Assembly: GCA_019686135.1 (NCBI GenBank)
Contig: JADGHL010000046.1
Span: 1-33,940 of the forward strand
From: Myxococcaceae bacterium
Lineage (GTDB): Bacteria; Myxococcota; Myxococcia; Myxococcales; Myxococcaceae
DNA: 33,940 nucleotides
Direction: 5' to 3'
Of the stretch, positions 7,824-16,634 are shown one piece after another (positions within the stretch are counted from its first letter, which is position 1; every line of letters begins with the position of its first letter). Under the pieces are notes generated by a model. The model was not told where the DNA came from and ran no database searches. It saw only the letters and a list, made by a program, of their open reading frames with translations. The translations under genes and the position numbers were made by a program.

Positions 7824-7837
7824 CCGTACCTTTACGG
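7824..7837. promoter_or_regulatory. Palindrome between tetR-like and aldo/keto reductase genes
   Basis: CCGTACCTTTACGG has perfect 5-bp inverted arms around a 4-bp centre. It lies 23 bp before the aldo/keto reductase ATG, in the 148-bp divergent intergenic region. Its position suits an operator for the neighbouring regulator. No experimental or comparative support is available. Confidence 0.3.
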
Positions 7838-7860
7838 TGAACCTGCGAAGGAGTCGCGCG

Positions 7861-8694
7861 ATGGCCACCCCTTTCGATCGAGGCAACGTCTCCGCCGTCG
7901 GGCAGGGGACCTGGCGGATGGAGCAGGACGATCGCGCCGAGGCCATCCGGGCGATTCAGCGCGGGCTGGACCTTGGCCTGACCCACCTCGACACGGCGGA
8001 GATGTACGGCGGCGGCGCGGCGGAGGAGCTGCTCGGCGAGGCGATCGCCGGGCGGCGCGCCGAGGTGTTCCTCGTCTCCAAGGTGCTGCCCTCGAACGCC
8101 ACGCGCGAGGGCACCGTGCGGGCCTGCGAGCGGAGCCTCAGGCGCCTGGGGACGGACTACCTCGACGGCTACCTGCTCCACTGGCGCGAGGACACACCGC
8201 TCGAGGAGACCTTCGCCGGCTTCGACGATCTGATGCGCCGCGGCCTCATCCGCTCGTGGGGCGTGAGCAACTTCGACGAACGCGACATCGACGACGCCAT
8301 CGCGCTGGTCGGGCGCAACGTCATCGCCTGCAACCAGGTCTATCTCAGCCTCACCGAGCGCCACGCCGAGGCGACGGTGTTGCCCTGGTGCCGTCGGTAC
8401 GGCATTCCCATCGTCGCGTACAGCCCGCTCGGTGCGGGGAGCTTCCCGTCACCGCGCGGACCGGGCGGAAGGGTGTTGCAGCAGATTGCGAATCTCTACG
8501 AGGTCTCTCCGCGCGCGGTGGCGCTGGCCTTCCTCACCCGGCACGACGACGTGTTCGCCATTCCCAAGGCGGCGAAGGTCGCGCACGTGGAGGAGAACGC
8601 GCGGGCACTGGAGCTGCACCTGGGCCCCGAGGAGATCGCCGCCATCGACGCTGCCTTCCCCATCCGGACCCAGACCCACCTGCCCGTGCTGTAG
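7861..8694 (+). CDS. YeaE-like aldo/keto reductase
   Basis: An NADPH-dependent oxidoreductase of 277 residues, cytosolic, with a TIM-barrel fold. The catalytic tetrad is visible: D44 and Y49 in HLDTAEMYGGG, K74 in VSKV and H107 in YLLHW. The sequence VGQGTWRM near the start, WGVSNFDERD and IPKAAKVAHVEENA near the end resemble E. coli YeaE, which acts on methylglyoxal and related aldehydes. The start is ATG 7861, preceded by GAAGGAG; the frame is open further upstream but that part looks non-coding. It is divergent from the two-HTH TetR gene and convergent with the DUF4340 gene, separated from it by 18 bp. The specific substrate is unknown. Confidence 0.88.
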   Translation: MATPFDRGNVSAVGQGTWRMEQDDRAEAIRAIQRGLDLGLTHLDTAEMYGGGAAEELLGEAIAGRRAEVFLVSKVLPSNATREGTVRACERSLRRLGTDYLDGYLLHWREDTPLEETFAGFDDLMRRGLIRSWGVSNFDERDIDDAIALVGRNVIACNQVYLSLTERHAEATVLPWCRRYGIPIVAYSPLGAGSFPSPRGPGGRVLQQIANLYEVSPRAVALAFLTRHDDVFAIPKAAKVAHVEENARALELHLGPEEIAAIDAAFPIRTQTHLPVL

Positions 8695-8712
8695 CGAACG
8701 GCGAGCCGCCGC

Positions 8713-10386
8713 TCAGTGCGCCTGCTGCTTCAGACTGGCCTCCAGCTTCGCGCGCAGATCCGGCGGAAGTTGGTCGAACCCGCTCCCGGCGAAGGACGGA
8801 GGCGGCCGCTTCTTGAACAGCTCGACCCCGCGTTCGATTCGGGACTTCTCCGAGGTGCTGACCACGTAGATCGCCTCATCCACCGCGCCGCGCGCGTACA
8901 GGCCGCCCTCGGTGGTCTTGCCCAGCTTCACCGCCTGCTTCACGCCGCCCTCCAGCGTCACCTCGATCGTCGCGACCGGGCGGGTGAGGCCCGCCTGCGC
9001 GTCGTTGGTCACCGACGCTTCGGCCAGCTTCAGCGCGCGCAGCGCCCGGAACGAGGCCAGCTGCATGGACACGGTGGAGGGGTCGAACTCGAAGCCGTCC
9101 GGGAGCTTCTTCGGTTCGGTCAGCTTCCAGCTCGTGCCGTCCTTCTCCACCACCACGTGGGTGGCGCCGCTGTGCAGCTCCAGCTTCGTGACCTTGTCCG
9201 CGTCGAAGTTGAACAGCGACAGATCGCGCAGGTCGCTCAGCTTCTTCGTCACCGCGGCCACCGAGTAGCCCGGCACCAGGTACACCTGCGCGTCGCCGTC
9301 CATCCGCACCGGCACCAGTGAGGCGGTGCGGTTGGCGCCGTCGAGGTCGCCGCGGGTCACCGCGTCGTCCTTCGGCGTGGCGGCGTAGACGCCCACGTCC
9401 AGTCGCGCGAACGCCTTCGGATCGTTGGCCAGGCGCTCGGCGATCTTCCGCAGCGATTCCGGCTTCGCCGTGTCCGCCGCCACCTTCTTCAGATCCTCCA
9501 CGGTGACGCGGTCGTCCTTCTTCTCCGCGGCGTCGACCGTGTCGAATTGCGTGCGCAGCTCCCGCGCCGCCGTCTGCTCGTCGTTGTCCGGCCGGCGGCC
9601 GAAGTGCAGCGTGACCTTCTTGCCGCCGGACAGCTCCGCCTCGACCACGTCGTGCGCGCCGGCGAGCCCGAACCATTCGTCGTCGACGTGATCGGCGAAC
9701 GCCTGCGCGGTCAAGTAGGACAGCTGCGAGGGGATGGACGAGGCGGCGCGCGCGTCGAAGCGGAACCCGGCCGGGGGCGTCACCCCATCGCCCAGCTTCC
9801 ACTCCGTCCCGTCCTTCTTCAGCGAGTACGCCGCGTCGGCGACCGGCTTGACGGTGAGCGCGGTCACATCATCCGCCTTGAACGAGACGAACCGCTTGTT
9901 CCGCCACTCGTCGGCGTTGCGGTGGAGCTGCCACGAGAGCGTGCCGGGCACCACGAAGACGGCGTCGGAGTCGGGCAGCCGCGCGTACAGCCCGCCGTTG
10001 CGCGCGTTCTTGCCGAACCACACCTCCACCGGCGCGCCGCCTTCGCTCTCCACCTTCACCTTGAGCGCCTTGTCCGCGGTCAGCTCGTACTCGGCGTGCT
10101 TCTCCGCGCGCAGGGTCACCACTTCGGTGGTCTTCACCTTCGCCAGCGCCTCGAGCGCGTTGCGCACCTGCTGCGTGTCCGCCGGCTTGCCGGCCACCGT
10201 CCAGTCCGACCCGTTCTTCTTCAGCGTGAAGCCGCCCAGCTCGACCGCCGTCACCTTCGCGGGGTCGATCCGTCGGGTGAGGTCCAGCGTCCGGGTCCCC
10301 TCGCTCACCCTGGTCTCGCGGGTGGCGAAGTACACCGCGAGCAGCGCGACGAAGACTCCCGCGGCGATCAGGGGCATGCGTTTCAT
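8713..10386 (-). CDS. DUF4340 domain-containing protein
   Basis: A 557-residue protein with an N-terminal membrane anchor (MPLIAAGVFVALLAVYFATR, residues 4-23) and a large periplasmic part. The repeated beta-rich modules read like DUF4340: VTAVELGGFTLKKNGSDWTVAG near residues 50-70, then RFVSFKADDVTALTV, and later VTKLELHSGATHVVVEKDGTSWKLTEPKKLP. DUF4340 proteins are typically encoded next to GldG-like and ABC-2 transporter genes, as here. It is the last gene of the apparent four-gene operon, 44 bp after the GldG-like gene. The function of the family is not known; a periplasmic partner of the transporter is inferred from conserved gene order. Confidence 0.85.
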   Translation of the reverse strand: MKRMPLIAAGVFVALLAVYFATRETRVSEGTRTLDLTRRIDPAKVTAVELGGFTLKKNGSDWTVAGKPADTQQVRNALEALAKVKTTEVVTLRAEKHAEYELTADKALKVKVESEGGAPVEVWFGKNARNGGLYARLPDSDAVFVVPGTLSWQLHRNADEWRNKRFVSFKADDVTALTVKPVADAAYSLKKDGTEWKLGDGVTPPAGFRFDARAASSIPSQLSYLTAQAFADHVDDEWFGLAGAHDVVEAELSGGKKVTLHFGRRPDNDEQTAARELRTQFDTVDAAEKKDDRVTVEDLKKVAADTAKPESLRKIAERLANDPKAFARLDVGVYAATPKDDAVTRGDLDGANRTASLVPVRMDGDAQVYLVPGYSVAAVTKKLSDLRDLSLFNFDADKVTKLELHSGATHVVVEKDGTSWKLTEPKKLPDGFEFDPSTVSMQLASFRALRALKLAEASVTNDAQAGLTRPVATIEVTLEGGVKQAVKLGKTTEGGLYARGAVDEAIYVVSTSEKSRIERGVELFKKRPPPSFAGSGFDQLPPDLRAKLEASLKQQAH

Positions 10387-10430
10387 CGAAGGTGCTCCTT
10401 GTCGAAGTCGAAGGGGTCAGGCGTGCCGGA

Positions 10431-12068
10431 CTAGACGTTGGCGGCGGTCTTGCGGCGGCGTTCGCGCATCCGCCAGCGGAACACCCCCACCGCCGCCAGC
10501 AGCACCGGCACCCCGAGCGCGTTGCCGAACTTGGCCGCGTTGCGGGTCGCATCCGAGAGGTCGGGCTTGATGAGCGCGTCGTTGAAGCCGCGCGTCCGCA
10601 TCGCCAGCAGCGACGGATCCAGCAGCAGCCAGTCCGCCACGTTCAGCGCCAGCGCCTGGTTCGGCGGCGAGGCGAAGTCGTCCCACAGGAACGACGAGCC
10701 CCCGGCCACGATGATCCGCGCGTCCCCGGTGCTCTCCGCCAGGACCGGCGTGCCGCTGGCGGAGGACGTGTTGGCCTCGGCGGCGAAGTGGCTCTTCAGC
10801 TTGCCGCTGACCTGCACCATCAGGTCGTAGGGGCCGGTGGGGACGATGGTCTCGGACCGCCAGTCACGCCGTGGATCGATGTTGTAGGGCCTGCTCTCCA
10901 GCCAGCTCTTCTCCGAGGACCGGGCGAGCACCGTCACCGTGCGGCCGTCCCCCGGGGTGGCGCTCACCTGCGTGGCGAAGGGGAAGGTGATGCCCGTCAG
11001 ACCCTGGCTCACCGGGCTGTCGCCCTCCAGCTTCTGCAACAGCGCGATGAACGGGTACGGCACCGGCATGCTCACCACCATGAAGCCGCGGCGCTCCTGC
11101 ACGTTGAGGTGCCCGCTGCGCGCGTCCGCCACCAGCTTGTCCGAGACGGTGATGCCCCAGGTCGACAACAGATCGGAGAGCCCGTGCTGGGTCTCGGTGG
11201 GCTGGAAGGTGCGGGTGTCCACCTGCACCGAGTCGAGGAAGAAGGCGGCGCTCTTGCCCTTCATCAGGAACTGGTCCACCGCCTTGAGCTCGTTCGTCTT
11301 GAACGCGGTCTTCGGGCCGATGATCCAGAGCGCGTCGACGTCGTCGTCCACCTTCTCCTTCGAGGAGAGGTCGATCGGCCGCACCTCGTACATCTCGGAG
11401 AGCGACGCCTGGAGCGTGCGCAGCTTCTCGTCCAGCGCGGGCTCGCCGTGCCCCTGGACGATGCCGATCACCGGCATCTTCGGACGGGTGAGCTTGCGGA
11501 TGAGGGAAGTGAGGTCGTACTCGAGCGTGGCCACGTTCTGCACCACCGGGATGACCTCCTTCTTCTCCTGGTGGCGGATCACCAGCCCCATGTAGGCGCG
11601 CTTGGTCTGCATCTGGTCGTCTTCGACGACGCGGATCTCCACCGGCGCCACGCCGAGGCTGGCCAGCTCCTTTTCGACCGAGGTGGGCTCGCGGTAGGCG
11701 CGGCCGAAGATGTCGCGCTTGATCTCGTTCTTCGTCGCCTTGTCGTCCTCGGTCTCCTCCTGCGAGGGATCGATGAACTCGAAGGAGAGCTTGCCCTTCG
11801 ATGCGGAGCGGTACTCGGTGAGCAGGTCGCGCACGTAGCGCGCGTTGCCGGAGTAGGGCGCAGGCAGCTGGCCGGTGAAGTACGCGGTGATGGTCACCGG
11901 GTCCTCCAGCTTCTCCAGCGTCTCCTTCGTCCCCTGGGACAGCGTGTACGCGTGGTCGCGGGTGACGTCGACGCGCCAGAAGGTCTTCAGAGCGATCAGG
12001 TTGAGGAGGATGAGGGAGCCGACGACCGCGGCCACCAGCACGTTGGCGTTCTTGAGATCGGCACGCAT
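10431..12068 (-). CDS. GldG-like ABC transporter auxiliary protein
   Basis: A 545-residue protein. It has an N-terminal transmembrane helix (NVLVAAVVGSLILLNLIAL, residues 8-26), a large extracytoplasmic region and a C-terminal helix (ALGVPVLLAAVGVFRWRMRERRRK). The extracytoplasmic region contains DVTRDHAYTLSQGTKETLEKLEDPVTITAYFT and IGIVQGHGEPALD, typical of the GldG/ABC_transp_aux family (Pfam ABC_transp_aux). The arrangement with the ATPase and permease upstream and DUF4340 downstream is a common cluster in several phyla. In Bacteroidota, GldG belongs to a transporter needed for gliding; that role is not established for myxobacterial homologues. It lies 10 bp after the permease gene. Confidence 0.87.
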   Translation of the reverse strand: MRADLKNANVLVAAVVGSLILLNLIALKTFWRVDVTRDHAYTLSQGTKETLEKLEDPVTITAYFTGQLPAPYSGNARYVRDLLTEYRSASKGKLSFEFIDPSQEETEDDKATKNEIKRDIFGRAYREPTSVEKELASLGVAPVEIRVVEDDQMQTKRAYMGLVIRHQEKKEVIPVVQNVATLEYDLTSLIRKLTRPKMPVIGIVQGHGEPALDEKLRTLQASLSEMYEVRPIDLSSKEKVDDDVDALWIIGPKTAFKTNELKAVDQFLMKGKSAAFFLDSVQVDTRTFQPTETQHGLSDLLSTWGITVSDKLVADARSGHLNVQERRGFMVVSMPVPYPFIALLQKLEGDSPVSQGLTGITFPFATQVSATPGDGRTVTVLARSSEKSWLESRPYNIDPRRDWRSETIVPTGPYDLMVQVSGKLKSHFAAEANTSSASGTPVLAESTGDARIIVAGGSSFLWDDFASPPNQALALNVADWLLLDPSLLAMRTRGFNDALIKPDLSDATRNAAKFGNALGVPVLLAAVGVFRWRMRERRRKTAANV

Positions 12069-12078
12069 CTACGTCACC

Positions 12079-12798
12079 TCACTGGCGGGTCGCGGCGAGC
12101 GACCGCGTGGTGAGAAGGAGGCCGGCGGCGGTGAGCGACACGTAGAAGAGGAGGTCACGCGTGTCGAACACGCCACGGGCGATGTTGTCGAAGTGGTAGT
12201 CGACGGACAGCCAGGTGAGCGCCTCCGCCGCCGCGTCGGGTAGAAGCACCGCCACCTTGTCCACCAGGTAGAAGCCGAGGCAGATGAGCAGCGCGAGGAT
12301 GAAGCCGACGATCTGGTTCCGGCTCACCGTCGACGCCCACAGCCCGAGCGCGAGGAAGCTGGACGCCATCAGCAGAAGGCCCAGGTAGCCGGCGATCGCC
12401 GGGCCCCAGTCGAAGCTCGAACCCGGGGCGGTGAGCGCCGCCACCGTGAACGGATACGGCAGGGTGAAGACCAGCCCCACCGCGACCATCCCCAGAGCCG
12501 CGAGGAACTTGCCCGCCACCACCTCCCACTCGCGCAGCGGCATGCTCAACAGAAGCTCGATGGTGCCGCTCTTCCGTTCCTCGGCGACCAGCCGCATCGT
12601 CACCGCCGGCGCGAACACCACGAAGAGCACCGGGGCGATGCTGAAGAAGCCTCGGAGCGAGGCCTGGCCGCTCAGGAACAGCGTGCCGAAGTAGAGCCAA
12701 CCGGCGACCAGCAGGAACGCGCCGATCACCACGTAGGCGATGGGGGAGTTGAAATAGGTACGGAACTCTCGTCTGGCGATGGCCAGGGCTGTGTTCAT
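12079..12798 (-). CDS. ABC-2 type permease (GldF-like)
   Basis: A 239-residue membrane permease with about six hydrophobic helices. It starts MNTALAIARREFRTYFNSPIAYVVIG, the amphipathic entry and first helix usual for ABC-2 permeases of the GldF/NosY type. VTMRLVAEERKSGTIELLLSMP is the conserved cytoplasmic coupling segment after the second helix. It sits between the ATPase gene (39 bp upstream) and the GldG-like gene (10 bp downstream), so it most likely forms the membrane part of that transporter. The substrate is unknown. Confidence 0.87.
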   Translation of the reverse strand: MNTALAIARREFRTYFNSPIAYVVIGAFLLVAGWLYFGTLFLSGQASLRGFFSIAPVLFVVFAPAVTMRLVAEERKSGTIELLLSMPLREWEVVAGKFLAALGMVAVGLVFTLPYPFTVAALTAPGSSFDWGPAIAGYLGLLLMASSFLALGLWASTVSRNQIVGFILALLICLGFYLVDKVAVLLPDAAAEALTWLSVDYHFDNIARGVFDTRDLLFYVSLTAAGLLLTTRSLAATRQ

Positions 12799-12837
12799 GG
12801 TGTCGTCCGGGGCGAGAGGAGGAGTTCAGCGACGGCG

Positions 12838-13809
12838 CTACGCCGCCTGAGCGAGCGGCGCGACGGTGAGCTTGCGGAACGTCTCTTCGAGGCTGACGTG
12901 CTGGCGGTGCACCTCGAGCAGCGCCAGGTCGTGCTTCACCGCGGCTTCGAACAGCGAACGGCGGATGTCCTCCGCGCCGTAGCGGAGCACGAAGCCGAGC
13001 GTCCCTTCGCCTTCGGCTTCGCCCGTCTCGACGCCGAGCACGCCGGGCACGGCCGAGAGCGCCTCGCGTACCGCCGCCGGATCGAGCGTGGCGCCGGTGC
13101 GGCTGGCCAGGACCACGTGCACGCGCCCGCCTTCGGACTGGGTGAGGTGGTCCGGCGCGTCGTCCGCCACCAGCTTGCCGGCGCTGATGATCAGCACGCG
13201 GTCGCAGGTGGTCTGGACCTCGGAGAGGATGTGCGTGGAGAGGATGACCGTCTTCTCACGGCCGAGCTCCTTGATCAGGCTGCGGATCTCGACGATCTGG
13301 TTCGGGTCCAGGCCGCTGGTGGGTTCGTCGAGGATGAGCAGATCCGGATCGTGGAGGATCGCCTGGGCGAGGCCGACGCGCTGACGGTAGCCCTTGGAGA
13401 GCTGGCCGATGTCCTTGCCCATCACCTCCAGAAGGCCGCAGCGCTCGGCGACGTGGCGGATGCGGGCGGCGCGGTTCGCGCGCGGGAGGTTGCGGATGTC
13501 CGCGATGAACTCCAGGTACTCGCGGACCATCATGTCTTCGTAGAGCGGGTTGTTCTCCGGCAGGTAGCCGACCTTGCGGCGCGCCGCCACCGGGTCAGCG
13601 GAGAGGTCGATTCCTCCGACGAAGGACTTGCCCGAGGTGGGGGTCACGTACCCCGAGAGGATGCGCATCGTCGTCGACTTGCCGGCGCCGTTCGGGCCGA
13701 GCAGGCCGACCACCTGCCCGCGAGGGACCTCGAAGCTCACCCCGCGAAGCGCTTCGGTCTCTCCGTACCGCTTGGTGAGACCCTCGATTCGAATCATCGG
13801 CTGCGTCAC
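12838..13809 (-). CDS. ABC transporter ATP-binding protein (GldA-like)
   Basis: A 323-residue ATPase that powers the adjacent permease. It has Walker A GPNGAGKST (residues 38-46), the Q-loop region VGYLPENNPLY, signature LSKGYRQRVGLAQA, Walker B LLILDEPTSGLD and the switch histidine in ILSTHIL. The C-terminal ~90 residues form an accessory domain as in GldA/CcmA-type proteins. The chosen start is GTG 13809 (GTGACGCAGCCG), preceded by CGGAG; an in-frame ATG at 13797 is an alternative. It is the first gene of the operon, with a promoter candidate 50-80 bp upstream. Confidence 0.9.
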   Translation of the reverse strand: MTQPMIRIEGLTKRYGETEALRGVSFEVPRGQVVGLLGPNGAGKSTTMRILSGYVTPTSGKSFVGGIDLSADPVAARRKVGYLPENNPLYEDMMVREYLEFIADIRNLPRANRAARIRHVAERCGLLEVMGKDIGQLSKGYRQRVGLAQAILHDPDLLILDEPTSGLDPNQIVEIRSLIKELGREKTVILSTHILSEVQTTCDRVLIISAGKLVADDAPDHLTQSEGGRVHVVLASRTGATLDPAAVREALSAVPGVLGVETGEAEGEGTLGFVLRYGAEDIRRSLFEAAVKHDLALLEVHRQHVSLEETFRKLTVAPLAQAA

Positions 13810-13861
13810 GCTGACACTCCGGATGGAAGGTCCTGGTTTGTGCGTGGTGGGTCGTCGCGCC

Positions 13862-13889
13862 CATCTAAGTCGGGCGGAGGGCCTGTCAA
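13862..13889 (-). promoter_or_regulatory. Sigma70-type promoter candidate for the ABC operon
   Basis: On the minus strand a perfect -35 hexamer TTGACA (13889-13884) is followed, 16 bp later, by TAGATG (13867-13862); the overlapping TTAGAT with a 15-bp gap is an alternative. Either would put transcription start near 13855, giving a leader of about 45 nt before the GTG at 13809. Confidence 0.45.
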
Positions 13890-14296
13890 ATGCGGGGAGT
13901 GAAACACCCGGCGGGACGGGCGATTCCCGACATCCGTACGGGGGCGGAATGCCCCGGGGCGGACGGGTCCTGGCTGTAGGAATGGGAGCCCGGGGCCGGA
14001 ACCGCCGGATGTGGCCAGCGGGGGCCGTTCGACCGCGGCGACGGCGACGGCGCCCGGTAGCACATCAACCCGAGCAACGAGGTCGTGTTGGTCACACCGA
14101 ACGGCTCTCGCTCCCGGATGCGCAGCCCTCGTCAACGACGACAACAGCCATCTTGGTGCGAAAGCTCAGGGCAACCTCACGACTGAGGGGTGCGACCGGA
14201 CCTCAGCCAGCCGGCGACACGGACCGCGAAGACCTGCGGACCACCGTACGGGACCGCGCCGGGCACTTTCACCCCATTCGGGCGCCATCGCCTGCC

Positions 14297-14313
14297 CGGA
14301 GGGCCGGCCTCCG
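14297..14313 (-). terminator. GC-rich hairpin after kinase gene
   Basis: CGGAGG-GCCGG-CCTCCG forms a 6-bp perfect stem with a 5-nt loop, starting 4 bp beyond the kinase stop codon. No U-rich tract follows on the minus strand, so it may act in Rho-dependent termination or mRNA protection rather than as a classic terminator. Confidence 0.3.
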
Positions 14314-14317
14314 TCGC

Positions 14318-15967
14318 TCAGCGCCGCGGCTTCAGCCGTTCGCCGTCGCGTTCCAGTCGGAGCGGTGTGCGCTGGTCGTCCCGGATGGTGACGGTCGTGC
14401 GGTATGGCTGGATGGGGTTCTCGTCGCCAGGCAGCGCGCGCAGCTCCACGCGGTGGCGCCCGGCGGAGACCTGCAGCGACTTCTCCCACGGCGTCTGCCC
14501 GCGCACCTTGCCGTCGATGAGGATCTCCACGTACGCGCCCTTCACGTCGACCGCGAGCGTGCCGGAGCCCATGGGCGTATGCCTCGGAGAGGCGGCCACC
14601 TCCGCGGCGTTGTGCCCGGTGTCGGGCTCCTTGTTCTCCTCCGGCGGCGACTCGTCTTCCGGCTGCAACAGGACGGGCGTGGTGTCCGGGTCGACCGCGG
14701 GCGCCTCGGGGTCGGACCGCGCCTCGGGGGAAGCTCCGGGCGCGTTGGGCCGCGCGTCGATGGGCGTTCCCCGCGCGCCGCCGGAGGTGAACGCGGAACG
14801 GAACGCGAACGCACCGATCGCCACCACCACGCCCACCAGCGCGAGCGGGATCCACAGCGGTGAACGCTTCGGCAGTGGAATCTCCGGGACGTCGTCGTGG
14901 TCCGTCGCGGCGCGCGCACGCCTGGGCGCGGGGCGATCCTCGGCCGATTTTCCTCCGCGCGCGGACGGCGTCGTCAGTCGCGGGGCCATCTTCGTCGCCG
15001 GATCCGCGAGCTCCCGGGCGATCTGCTGCAGCTCGGTCCTCACCTCGCGCGCGGAGGCGGGCCGGTCCGCGGGATCCTTCTCCAGGAGCCGGTGCACCAG
15101 CTCCGCCAGCCGCGGCGGGACGTGCGGCGCGCGCTCGAGCAGGTCCGGCACCTCGTCCACCACGTGCGAGGTGGCCACCGCCATCCCCTCTCCGGTGAAG
15201 GGCGGCTTGCCGGCCAGCAGCTCATAAAGGATGCAGCCCAGCGCGTAGAGATCGCTGGGCGGCCCCACCGCGAGACCCTGCGCCTGCTCCGGGGACATGT
15301 ACTCGGGCGTGCCCACCACGCGCTCGACGCGCGTCTGTTCCTTCCCCGGGGGTACGCGCTTGGCGATCCCGAAGTCGAGCACCTTCACGTAGCGGCCACC
15401 GCCGGGCTCTACGACCTGGAAGATGTTGGAGGGCTTGAGGTCGCGGTGCACCAGGTGCGCCTCGTGCGCGGCCCCGAGCGCGTCCGCCACCTGTATGCAG
15501 ATCTGCACCGCCTCCAGCGGCGGCAGCGGTCCCTGCTCCAGCGCGTCCTCGAGCGACTTGCCCTCGAGGTACTCCATCACGAGGTAGTGGCCCACGCCCG
15601 GCAGGCTGCCGAAGTCGTAGATGTCGATGATCGCCCGATGGCGGACGGCGTTGGCGCTTCGGGCCTCCTCCAGCAGGGATTCGACCTGCTTTGGATCGCG
15701 CGCCAACGAGGGGCGCAGCACCTTGATCGCCACCCGACGGCCGATCTTCGAGTGCACGCCCTCGTAGACGATCCCCATCCCGCCCGCGCCGAGCCGCCGC
15801 ACCACCTTGTAGTCCCCGAGCGACTGCCCGACGACGATGTCGCGCGCCACCGTCCGCTCCCAGCCCGGTTCGGGTTCGAGCGTGCGGGGCCCGCCGACGA
15901 CGGTGGGCTCGACGGGCGCGGACACGCGTGGGACGCGCCGGGGTCTGGGCTTTCCCTTCGGGGGCAT
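14318..15967 (-). CDS. Transmembrane Ser/Thr protein kinase with C-terminal PEGA domain
   Basis: A 549-residue Hanks-type kinase. Kinase domain, about residues 53-310: glycine loop LGAGGMGIVYEG, VAIKVL with K82, catalytic loop HRDLKPSN (D176, N181), DFG (198-200) and activation segment GTPEYMSPEQ. A basic/acidic linker is followed by one membrane helix (about 370-389, LWIPLALVGVVVAIGAFAF). The external part has a Pro/Glu-rich stretch and a PEGA domain (GTLAVDVKGAYVEILIDGKVRG, from about residue 469). This layout is very common in Myxococcota. Substrates cannot be inferred. The start ATG 15967 has no strong Shine-Dalgarno sequence. The YbaK-type gene lies 72 bp upstream on the same strand. Confidence 0.93.
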   Translation of the reverse strand: MPPKGKPRPRRVPRVSAPVEPTVVGGPRTLEPEPGWERTVARDIVVGQSLGDYKVVRRLGAGGMGIVYEGVHSKIGRRVAIKVLRPSLARDPKQVESLLEEARSANAVRHRAIIDIYDFGSLPGVGHYLVMEYLEGKSLEDALEQGPLPPLEAVQICIQVADALGAAHEAHLVHRDLKPSNIFQVVEPGGGRYVKVLDFGIAKRVPPGKEQTRVERVVGTPEYMSPEQAQGLAVGPPSDLYALGCILYELLAGKPPFTGEGMAVATSHVVDEVPDLLERAPHVPPRLAELVHRLLEKDPADRPASAREVRTELQQIARELADPATKMAPRLTTPSARGGKSAEDRPAPRRARAATDHDDVPEIPLPKRSPLWIPLALVGVVVAIGAFAFRSAFTSGGARGTPIDARPNAPGASPEARSDPEAPAVDPDTTPVLLQPEDESPPEENKEPDTGHNAAEVAASPRHTPMGSGTLAVDVKGAYVEILIDGKVRGQTPWEKSLQVSAGRHRVELRALPGDENPIQPYRTTVTIRDDQRTPLRLERDGERLKPRR

Positions 15968-16039
15968 CGGGTGGTGGGAGACTAGCGCAGAGCTTCTTTT
16001 GTCTGCCGTCTTCCGACTTCCGTCTGCAGCAGGCGGTGC

Positions 16040-16540
16040 TCAGGGGGACGTCGGGGATTGAGGCTCGCCGGTCTCGCGGAGGACGGCGATCGATGCCCAC
16101 TTGGGCGCCTCCATGTTGGCGAGATCTTCGGCCGTCATCAGCAGCGAGTCGGTGTGCGTGCCGGCGCGCACCACGACCTCCCGGTGGCGGCGGAAGCCGT
16201 CGTCCACCAGCATCGGCACGCCGAAGAGATGTCCGAAGGGCGGCTCGGCGCCGACCTCGCAGTGGTGGAACACCCGGCCGAACTCGTCCTCCCGCAACAG
16301 CCGCACGCGCACGGTGCCGAGCGCCTGTTGGACGCGTCCGAGGTCGAGGCGTTCGTTCGCGGGGATCACCGCCAGCCAGATCTGGCCGTCCGCTTCGAAG
16401 GCGACGGTCTTCGCCACCGCCTTGCCGGAGACGTGCAGCGCCTCCGCGAGCTTTTGGGCGGTCACCGCCTTCGGGTGCTGGAGCACGCGCGCGTGCACGC
16501 CGTGCTCGTCGAGGTAGTCGAGGATCGGTCGGGGAATCAT
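16040..16540 (-). CDS. YbaK/EbsC-type aminoacyl-tRNA deacylase
   Basis: A 166-residue protein of the YbaK/ProX editing family, which hydrolyses mischarged aminoacyl-tRNAs in the cytosol. Visible family features are an N-terminal module ILDYLDEHGVHARVLQHPKAVTAQKLAEAL, GKAVAKTVAFEADG with the conserved lysine, CEVGAEPPFGHLFGVPMLVDDG, and VVRAGTHTDSLLMTAEDL near the end. The length matches free-standing deacylases. It lies downstream of the outer-membrane protein gene, separated by a terminator, and upstream of the kinase gene. The tRNA specificity (Pro, Cys or other) cannot be read from the sequence. Confidence 0.85.
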   Translation of the reverse strand: MIPRPILDYLDEHGVHARVLQHPKAVTAQKLAEALHVSGKAVAKTVAFEADGQIWLAVIPANERLDLGRVQQALGTVRVRLLREDEFGRVFHHCEVGAEPPFGHLFGVPMLVDDGFRRHREVVVRAGTHTDSLLMTAEDLANMEAPKWASIAVLRETGEPQSPTSP

Positions 16541-16573
16541 CGCGCGCTCCAGCGGAGGATCGGCGCGAAAACG

Positions 16574-16612
16574 CGGCGGGCCCGCGGGGAGGGAAGATCC
16601 CGGGGCCCGCCG
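16574..16612 (-). terminator. Rho-independent terminator of the beta-barrel gene
   Basis: Arms CGGCGGGCCC (16574-16583) and GGGCCCGCCG (16603-16612) pair perfectly, extended inward by CGGG/CCCG with one bulged G. The transcript from the minus strand then reads CGTTTTCG, a short U tract. It starts 22 bp after the stop codon of the upstream gene. Confidence 0.7.
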
Positions 16613-16634
16613 AATCCGCGCGGACGGCGCTGCG

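Larger units (their letters stand above)
13810..14317. other. 508-bp intergenic region
   Basis: This is the gap between the 3' end of the kinase gene and the 5' end of the ABC operon. Apart from the promoter candidate at 13862-13889 and a hairpin at 14297-14313, nothing recognisable is present. Short ORFs exist in several frames, but none has a plausible start with conserved-looking sequence. Confidence 0.5.

Noticed and set aside
13806-14144. Short minus-strand ORFs in the 508-bp gap
   Set aside because: No credible ribosome binding site or conserved sequence; they overlap the promoter candidate of the ABC operon.
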